Assembly (NCBI GenBank): GCA_003242425.1
Contig: QGUL01000022.1
Span: forward strand, 1 to 7,500
DNA: 7,500 nucleotides
Source: Pseudomonadota bacterium
GTDB taxonomy: Bacteria > Pseudomonadota > Gammaproteobacteria > Burkholderiales > SG8-39
Reading direction: 5' to 3'
The notes below the pieces were generated by a model. The model had not been told where the DNA came from. It ran no database searches and saw only the letters and a program-made list of their open reading frames with translations. Positions 1-7,500 of the stretch are shown here, piece after piece. The position numbers were made by a program, and so were the translations under genes. The stretch's first letter is position 1. Each line of letters starts with the position of its first letter.

Positions 1-1811
<1,811 letters not shown>

Positions 1812-1840
1812 TGAGATCCGTCGCGGAGCCTCGCGCGCCG

Positions 1841-2410
1841 CTATTGCGCGCCGATCAGCGCATTCTTCAAATCGGCGTCGGCCGGGTTCGGGCCGAGCCA
1901 GTTGCGCAGCAGCGCGCGATAGAAATCCTCGCCCTCGATCACTTTGCCCCGCGGTACGCCGTTGAGAATGAGCTGCGTGCCGGTGTTCGGGCGGTAGTCG
2001 AGATGCACGACGTCGCCCTTCTTCACTTCCTTCACTTCGCGCAGCAACGCTTCGAAGGCGGTGATCTGGGGTTGCAGCCGTTTGCTTTCTTCCCCGGGGG
2101 TGTTCGCCTCCAGTGCAGCATGGAAAGCGTCGACGAATTGGTCGGCACTGACGTCGCGTAGCATGACCAGCGTCACACGCTTCGATCCCGGCGCGGCAAG
2201 GATGTCCTCCGCGCTGCGCTTCGGTTCCGGCAGATAAAGCCCGACCACGTTCACGCTGAAGAACAGCCTCTTGCGCACGCCGGCCCCGTTCAGGACCAGG
2301 CGCTCCTCGCCGATGCGGATTTCGTCGTCCAGTCGCACACCCGCCAGCTCGGCCGCCTGCGCGCCGAAGACGACGCCGAACGACAGAACCGCAAGCGCCC
2401 GGCTCCTCAT
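1841..2410 (-). CDS. Secreted chalcone isomerase-like family protein
   Basis: Protein of 189 residues of the bacterial chalcone-isomerase-like family (Chalcone_3 type). The N-terminus MRSRALAVLSFGVVFGAQA followed by AELAG looks like a Sec signal peptide cut after AQA, so the protein is probably periplasmic. Family landmarks in order: LNGAGVRKRLFFSVNVVGLYLP near 40-61, MLRDVSADQFVDAF near 83-96, GDVVHLDYRPNTGTQLILNG near 133-152, and the C-terminal EGEDFYRALLRNWLG near 160-174 followed by a short LK segment. Plant chalcone isomerases act on flavonoids, but these bacterial relatives usually have no shown enzyme activity, so the physiological role is unknown. The ATG overlaps the lipoprotein stop as ATGA. 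I see no Shine-Dalgarno sequence before it, so translation is probably coupled. It is the last gene of the minus-strand run and ends 29 bp from the typA stop. Confidence 0.9.
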   Translation of the reverse strand: MRSRALAVLSFGVVFGAQAAELAGVRLDDEIRIGEERLVLNGAGVRKRLFFSVNVVGLYLPEPKRSAEDILAAPGSKRVTLVMLRDVSADQFVDAFHAALEANTPGEESKRLQPQITAFEALLREVKEVKKGDVVHLDYRPNTGTQLILNGVPRGKVIEGEDFYRALLRNWLGPNPADADLKNALIGAQ

Positions 2411-2700
2411 ATGCAGCGCAGGTTCGCAGTCGTGTCGACAACCGGCTGGCGGCAATCCTGTTCGTTGACCCTGCGGTCGGGCTTCATCACCGGTGCAACG
2501 CCGCCGGAGACCTGTTGCCCCGCCAGGAAGACGCCCAGCAACGCGCCGCCGGCAATGACGTCGGCCGCCGTCCCGCCGATGCCGATGCGCGCGTACAACC
2601 CCTCGCCGCCCGGGGAAACCGCACCGGTCTGCACGCCATAGTGGGCATGGCAGCCGCCCAGCAAGCCCGCAAGCAGTAACGAGACAACCGTCCTGCGCAT
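2407..2700 (-). CDS. Small predicted lipoprotein, function unknown
   Basis: A 97-residue protein with a lipoprotein signal: basic MRRT, a hydrophobic stretch VVSLLLAGLL, then GGC with the lipidated cysteine at residue 17. Lipid attachment and an envelope location are therefore likely. The mature part has a glycine/alanine-rich hydrophobic segment (GTAADVIAGGALLGVFLAG, about residues 42-60) that could be a membrane span or glycine-zipper-like helix, and two further cysteines near residues 83 and 96 that could form a disulfide. I do not recognise a family. Two adjacent ATGs are possible starts, at 2703 and 2700. GGAGG at 2710-2706 lies only 2 nt from the first but 5 nt from the second, so the second is preferred. 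The first would give 98 residues. The stop overlaps the next start as ATGA, and the tandem ATGs overlap the metC stop, so the gene sits in a tightly packed operon. Confidence 0.8.
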   Translation of the reverse strand: MRRTVVSLLLAGLLGGCHAHYGVQTGAVSPGGEGLYARIGIGGTAADVIAGGALLGVFLAGQQVSGGVAPVMKPDRRVNEQDCRQPVVDTTANLRCI

Positions 2701-3875
2701 CATCCCCTCCGCATGCGCTCGAAGCCGGCCTGCAGATCGGCAATGAGATCGTCCGGGTGTTCCAGTCCGGCGTGGATCCTGAAGCACAAGCCCTGGTACG
2801 GCCAGCGCGTGGCAGTACGTTGCGGGCGTGGGTCGAAGGGCATGATCAGGCTTTCGTAGCCGCCCCAGGACGCGCCCAGACCGTACAGCTCGAGGCCGTT
2901 GATGAAGGCGCGGAAGGCGCGGTCGGACACCGAGGGTTTCAGCACCACGCCGAACAATCCGCACGCGCCCTTGAAATCGCGTTTCCACAAGGCGTGGCCG
3001 CGATCGCCGGGCAGCGCCGGATGCAGCACCGTCTCCACCTCCGGCTGGCGGGCGATCCACTCGGCCAGTATCACCCCCGTTTCCCAATGCTGCTTCAGCC
3101 GGACCGCCATCGTGCGCAGACCGCGCTGTGCGAGATAGATGTCGTCCGGTCCCGCGGTCTGGCCGAGGTCGTAGTGCGTGGCTTTCAGCTTCGGCCACGC
3201 TTCCCTGGTGCAGCTCACGGTGCCGAGCATGGCGTCGGAATGGCCGACCACGTATTTGGTCGCCGCCTGGATCGATACGTCCACGCCGTGATCGAAGGCT
3301 TTGAAATAAAGCGGAGTGCCCCAGGTGTTGTCCATGATCACGACGGCACCGTGGCGATGGGCGACTTCCGCAATGGCGGGAACGTCCTGCACCTCGAAAG
3401 TCAGCGAGCCGGGCGATTCGACATAGACGGCCTTGGTGTTCGGCCGCATCAGTTCCGCGATGCCTGCGCCGATGCACGGATCGTAAAAGCTCGCCTCCAC
3501 ACCATAGCGCTTGAGCAGGCGCATCGCGGCATGGCGCGTCGGACCGTAAACGCTGTCGCTCAGCAGGACGTGATCGCCGGCAGCGAGGTAAGCCAGCAGC
3601 GCGCCCGTGCAGGCTGCGAGCCCGGAAGGGAACACCACGCAGCGATGCGCGCCTTCCAACGCGGCGAGCGCTTCCTCCAGCGAACGGGTAGTCGGCGTTC
3701 CGGTACGGCCGTAGTAGGTGCCCGGCACCTCCTTGGCACGATCTTCGGCTTTGCGCTCCCAGTCTTCCAGCGTAGGGGACAGGATGGTGGAGGCGTGGAA
3801 CACAGGCGGATTGACGGCGCCTTCGAACTGCTCCGGATGGCGGCCGGAATGGACGAGCTTGGTTTCGTCGTGCAC
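2700..3875 (-). CDS. metC: Cystathionine beta-lyase, PLP-dependent
   Basis: Cytoplasmic enzyme of the Cys/Met-metabolism PLP family. MetC splits cystathionine into homocysteine, pyruvate and ammonia in methionine synthesis. The protein has 391 residues, the usual length. Visible sites: YGR at 55-57 (Tyr and Arg that bind the cofactor phosphate of the neighbouring subunit), Tyr110, Asp182 in MDNTW (pairs with the pyridine nitrogen), Lys207 in SIQAATKYVVGHSDAMLG (Schiff-base lysine), SWGGYESL at 336-343, and Arg366 in FRIHAGLE (substrate carboxylate). The SIQAATKY-VGHSDAM block and the C-terminal SWGGYESL/GLE pattern match E. coli-type MetC better than cystathionine gamma-synthase or gamma-lyase, although substrate choice in this family is hard to read from sequence. 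The start is GTG, chosen because AGGAG lies 7 nt upstream and homology begins at once (HDETKLVHSG). The stop overlaps the tandem ATGs of the lipoprotein gene. Confidence 0.92.
   Translation of the reverse strand: MHDETKLVHSGRHPEQFEGAVNPPVFHASTILSPTLEDWERKAEDRAKEVPGTYYGRTGTPTTRSLEEALAALEGAHRCVVFPSGLAACTGALLAYLAAGDHVLLSDSVYGPTRHAAMRLLKRYGVEASFYDPCIGAGIAELMRPNTKAVYVESPGSLTFEVQDVPAIAEVAHRHGAVVIMDNTWGTPLYFKAFDHGVDVSIQAATKYVVGHSDAMLGTVSCTREAWPKLKATHYDLGQTAGPDDIYLAQRGLRTMAVRLKQHWETGVILAEWIARQPEVETVLHPALPGDRGHALWKRDFKGACGLFGVVLKPSVSDRAFRAFINGLELYGLGASWGGYESLIMPFDPRPQRTATRWPYQGLCFRIHAGLEHPDDLIADLQAGFERMRRG
2704..2710 (-). promoter_or_regulatory. Ribosome binding site of the lipoprotein gene (GGAGGGG)
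   Basis: The purine run GGAGGGG lies inside the last codons of metC. Its GGAGG core is 2 nt from the first ATG and 5 nt from the second, which favours initiation at the ATG beginning at 2700. Confidence 0.6.
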
Positions 3876-3882
3876 GCAATCG

Positions 3883-3887
3883 CTCCT
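3883..3887 (-). promoter_or_regulatory. Ribosome binding site of metC (AGGAG)
   Basis: On the minus strand AGGAG is followed by a 7-nt spacer and then GTG at 3875-3873. This is the strongest Shine-Dalgarno match in the window, and it decides for the GTG start. It also means metC can be translated independently of the gene before it, unlike the other downstream genes in this run. Confidence 0.8.
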
Positions 3888-3930
3888 AACTATGGAACCG
3901 TCCGGCCTGCATTCTACGATCCCCCGCCGT

Positions 3931-4740
3931 CTAGCGTACGAGCTGCCGGTAGCGCTTGAGATGGCGCAGGGCTTTGCGGCGGTCTCCCAGGATCTCGTAC
4001 AACAGCCCGAGGTTGTAGTGGCTGTCGGCAAAGTCCGGCTGTACGGCGATCGACCCTTCGTAGGCGGCGCATGCCTCCTCGTACCGGCCCTGCTCTTCCA
4101 GCAGCACCCCGAGATTGAACAGCAGCAGCGGTTCCGGACCGCAGCGGGCGATGCCGGCGCGGTAGACGCGTTCCGCCGCGTCCAGCTTGCCGCCCAGATG
4201 CAGCAGCCGTCCGAGGTTCGCCGCCGAGGGAGCATGTGCGGGATCGGCGGCCAGGGCACGCTCGTACGCCGCGCGCGCCGCTTCAGCGTCGCTCGCTTCC
4301 AGCCTGCACCCTTCATCGAAGCAAGCGTCGGCCGACACGCGCGGTTCGGCTCGCTGGTATGCCACGACCGCCACGCCCGATCCCGCCGGACACACGTCGA
4401 AATCGAGCAGGTATTGGCCGGAATCGGCACGCCAGCGGCGCGCGCCCTCCTTCACCACCACGCGGTCGCCGTCGGCGAGAATGCGCAGCCCCGACAGCGG
4501 CACGTCTGCGGGCAGATGGCGGCGCAGCCGGCGCAGCGCCTGCGTGATCCGTCGTGGCGGGACCCTGGCGAGCGTCAATTCGCGTGCCGCCTTCAAAACG
4601 ATCAGATCCCGAAAGGAAAACCGGTAGGCGTTGCGCGGTCCGCGGGCCGGCGTCACGAAACCGCCGCGCACCAGCGCCTGGATCACCGACCGGGACAGGC
4701 CGAGCGTCCGCTCGACATCGCGCACCCCGAAATCCGTCAT
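3931..4740 (-). CDS. MerR-type HTH and tetratricopeptide-repeat fusion protein
   Basis: A 269-residue protein in three parts. Residues 3-75 resemble a MerR-family winged helix-turn-helix: FGVRDVERTLGLSRSVIQALVRGGFVTP, then YRFSFRDLIVLKAARELTLARVPPRRITQALR. Residues 82-130 look like a short beta-rich linker. Residues 137-269 contain about four tetratricopeptide repeats; clear cores include APSAANLGRLLHLGGKLDAAERVYRAG, LLLFNLGVLLEEQGRYEEACAAYEGSI and ADSHYNLGLLYEILGDRRKALRHL. There is no usual MerR effector domain; a TPR protein-binding module takes its place. The likely role is a DNA-binding regulator or adaptor that senses a partner protein; this is inferred from the domains. The ATG overlaps the ku stop as ATGA with no clear Shine-Dalgarno, so translation is probably coupled to ku. 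That suggests a functional or stoichiometric link to Ku or DNA repair. I know no gene symbol for it. Confidence 0.88.
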   Translation of the reverse strand: MTDFGVRDVERTLGLSRSVIQALVRGGFVTPARGPRNAYRFSFRDLIVLKAARELTLARVPPRRITQALRRLRRHLPADVPLSGLRILADGDRVVVKEGARRWRADSGQYLLDFDVCPAGSGVAVVAYQRAEPRVSADACFDEGCRLEASDAEAARAAYERALAADPAHAPSAANLGRLLHLGGKLDAAERVYRAGIARCGPEPLLLFNLGVLLEEQGRYEEACAAYEGSIAVQPDFADSHYNLGLLYEILGDRRKALRHLKRYRQLVR

Positions 4741-5615
4741 GCGCGCTTACGCGGCTTCGTATCCCGCTTCTTGTCGCCGGTTGCGGCGACGCGTTTGGGC
4801 GCCGTGCGCGCGGGTTTCTCCGCTTCCGCCGCCTTGCCCGACGTCTTCTCGAGGCTCGCACGCAAAGCAGCCATGAGGTCGATCACCTTGGCGCCAGCCG
4901 CCTCGGTGGGTGCTTCGGCGATGGCGATTTCCTCGCCTTCCACCTTGCGCTGCACCGCCGCCTCGATGCGTTCGCGCACCTCGTCCTTGTACGCGGTCGG
5001 ATCGAAGGCCTTGCGCGACTGCTGCTCGATCAATTGCATCGCGAGCTTGAGTTCGGCGTCCTTGACTTCGGCATGAGGGATCTCTAGCTCGGAGATCGGG
5101 CGCACCTCGCTGGCATAGAGCAGTTGCTGCATCACCAGTCCGTCCTCCACCGGCCGCAGCATGACGACGTACTGCTTGCCGCGCGTGGCCCAGCGCCCGA
5201 GTGCGCACAGTTTGCTTTGACGCAACGCTTCGGTGAACAGCGAATAGGGTTTGGAGCCGCCCTTGTCCGGCGCGAGGTAATAGGCGCGATCGAAGTAAAC
5301 CGGATCGACGGTATGTGCGGGAACGAACTCGGTGATGTCGATCGACTTGCTGCCCGCTTCCTCGAGCGCCTTCAGCTCCTCGGGCTCGAACATCACGTAC
5401 TGGTCCTTGGCGAACTCGTAGCCCTTGACCATCTGTTCGCGCGGCACCACGACGTTCTCCCGGATGCACACGTACTGCTGCTTCACCCGCGAGCCGCAGG
5501 TATGGAGCAGGTTGAAGGAGATCGCGCCGCTCGACTGCGTCGCGGAATAGAGCTTGACGGGGATCGCGACGAGCCCGAAGGACACGGTCAGGGAGGCGAT
5601 GGATCGGGCGGCCAT
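4737..5615 (-). CDS. ku: Non-homologous end joining protein Ku
   Basis: Bacterial Ku, a homodimeric ring that threads onto DNA double-strand ends and recruits LigD for end joining. The 292-residue length is normal. The N-terminus MAARSIASLTVSFGLVAIPVKLYSAT has the Ku-core SFGL-IPVKLYSAT signature without the WKG that precedes it in many homologues. Other core landmarks: LLHTCGSRVKQQYVC near 36-50, VPREQMVKGYEFAKDQYV near 57-74, DPVYFDRAYYLAP near 104-116, and the helical arm ELKLAMQLIEQQSRKAFDPTAYKDEVRERI near 188-217. The final 35 residues are rich in Lys, Arg and Ala and end in KPRKRA, like the basic Ku tails that contact DNA. The ATG at 5615 has AGAGG 6 nt upstream; the frame stays open further upstream but homology does not. 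It is the first gene of the minus-strand run. No ligD is in the window, so the partner ligase must be encoded elsewhere if present. Confidence 0.95.
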   Translation of the reverse strand: MAARSIASLTVSFGLVAIPVKLYSATQSSGAISFNLLHTCGSRVKQQYVCIRENVVVPREQMVKGYEFAKDQYVMFEPEELKALEEAGSKSIDITEFVPAHTVDPVYFDRAYYLAPDKGGSKPYSLFTEALRQSKLCALGRWATRGKQYVVMLRPVEDGLVMQQLLYASEVRPISELEIPHAEVKDAELKLAMQLIEQQSRKAFDPTAYKDEVRERIEAAVQRKVEGEEIAIAEAPTEAAGAKVIDLMAALRASLEKTSGKAAEAEKPARTAPKRVAATGDKKRDTKPRKRA

Positions 5616-5620
5616 GTCGC

Positions 5621-5626
5621 ACCTCT
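5621..5626 (-). promoter_or_regulatory. Ribosome binding site of ku (AGAGGT)
   Basis: AGAGGT sits 5 nt before the ATG at 5615-5613. It supports this start over codons further upstream in the same open frame. Confidence 0.65.
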
Positions 5627-5728
5627 GCTGGACGGTTTGCGCTGGACGCGCTGTCTCGCCGTGCAAGCGGCGTGCCGTCCGGACATGCCGCGACTTGCGC
5701 GGTGCGGAAGCTTTTGGGCACTGCAAAT
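5627..5728 (-). other. Leader region between the rRNA terminator and ku
   Basis: About 100 bp of GC-rich sequence between the rRNA terminator and the ku ribosome binding site. Any promoter of ku should lie here. A TTGCAC at 5666-5661 on the minus strand could be a -35 element, but I see no acceptable -10 at the right spacing, so no promoter is called. No small gene is seen. Confidence 0.4.
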
Positions 5729-5761
5729 AAAAAAGGCCAACCTTTTGGGTTGGCCTTTTTT
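5729..5761 (-). terminator. Intrinsic terminator of the rRNA operon
   Basis: The GC-rich arm GGCCAACC (5735-5742) pairs with GGTTGGCC (5748-5755) around a 5-nt loop. A/T runs on both sides extend the stem to about 14 bp. Read on the minus strand, the hairpin starts about 12 nt after the 5S 3' end and is followed by a T-rich tract, so it should stop rRNA transcription before ku. The T run on the plus strand as well makes it symmetric. Confidence 0.92.
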
Positions 5762-5772
5762 TGGGTTGGGGT

Positions 5773-5885
5773 CCTGACGATGACCTACTTTCGCGTGGGC
5801 AGTCCACACTATCATCGGCGCGACGTCGTTTCACGGTCCTGTTCGGGATGGGAAGGCGTGGTTCCAACGTGCTATGGTCGTCAGG
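5773..5885 (-). rRNA. rrf: 5S ribosomal RNA
   Basis: On the minus strand the 113-nt RNA begins CCTGACGACCATAGC and ends in CGTCAGG. Its termini pair as helix I (CCTGACGA with TCGTCAGG). Internal conserved 5S sequences are present: GGAACCACGCC, CATCCCGAACAGG, GTGAAACGAC and the 3' part CGCGAAAGTAGGTCATCG. It is the last gene of the rRNA operon, 125 bp after 23S, and an intrinsic terminator follows at once. The ends were placed by the helix I pairing and could be off by a base or two. Confidence 0.96.
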
Positions 5886-6010
5886 AATTCTTTTGGAGGC
5901 GTCGCAGCCGTTTTGGCATGCGCCGACTCGCATTCGGTGGAAGAAGTGTTGTGGGGTTGTGAGAGTGATTTCACGAATTCGCTTTTTGAGCGTGTATTGC
6001 TCAGGGTTAT
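5886..6010 (-). other. 23S-5S internal transcribed spacer
   Basis: A 125-bp spacer with no tRNA. It is AT-richer than the protein genes and holds a small potential hairpin at about 5980-5992 (CGCT, loop TTTTG, AGCG). In related operons this region carries RNase III processing stems formed with sequence 5' of 23S, which is outside the window, so pairing cannot be checked here. Confidence 0.75.

Positions 6011-7500
<1,490 letters not shown>

Noticed and set aside
1833..1851. GCGCGC inverted repeat between the converging typA and chalcone-isomerase-like genes as a terminator
   Set aside because: A 6-bp stem with a 7-nt loop can form, but there is no T tract on either side and such GC palindromes are common at this base composition.
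3911..3916. TAGAAT on the minus strand as a -10 element for metC
   Set aside because: Well placed in the 55-bp gap, but 16-18 bp upstream there is only GTACGC-like sequence with poor match to a -35 element. Possible but not supported enough to call.
2757..3959. 400-codon open frame on the plus strand opposite metC
   Set aside because: Mirror frame of metC with no recognisable motif; the metC side has all catalytic residues and a strong ribosome binding site.

Overview
This window looks like a piece of a high-GC betaproteobacterial chromosome. The 23S and 5S rRNA sequences, the 113-nt 5S, and proteins resembling betaproteobacterial BipA/TypA, MetC and Ku all point that way. I would not name a genus from this stretch. 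Everything I see is chromosomal. There is no insertion sequence, phage gene, CRISPR array or tRNA.

Layout: (a) 1-1811, plus strand: typA/bipA, a translational GTPase missing only its first few codons at the window edge. (b) 1841-5615, minus strand: five genes in a row. In transcription order they are ku (end joining), a MerR-type helix-turn-helix protein fused to TPR repeats, metC (cystathionine beta-lyase), a small lipoprotein, and a secreted chalcone-isomerase-fold protein that ends 29 bp from the typA stop (convergent). Stop and start codons overlap at three of the four junctions. The fourth, HTH-TPR to metC, is a 55-bp gap carrying a strong ribosome binding site. (c) 5616-5728: short leader upstream of ku. 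(d) 5729-7500, minus strand: the 3' end of an rRNA operon, with partial 23S, a 125-bp spacer without tRNA, 5S, and an intrinsic terminator.

How the parts may work together: ku starts about 115 bp downstream of the rRNA terminator in the same direction, so terminator read-through could feed it; this is inference. Ku and the HTH-TPR protein form one translationally coupled pair. MetC, the lipoprotein and the chalcone-isomerase-like protein form a second coupled set, probably on the same transcript. No ligD lies in the window, so the ligase partner of Ku, if present, is elsewhere.

The most notable item is the HTH-TPR protein coupled to Ku. Most of the rest is well-conserved housekeeping sequence, and I found no clear new multi-gene system.
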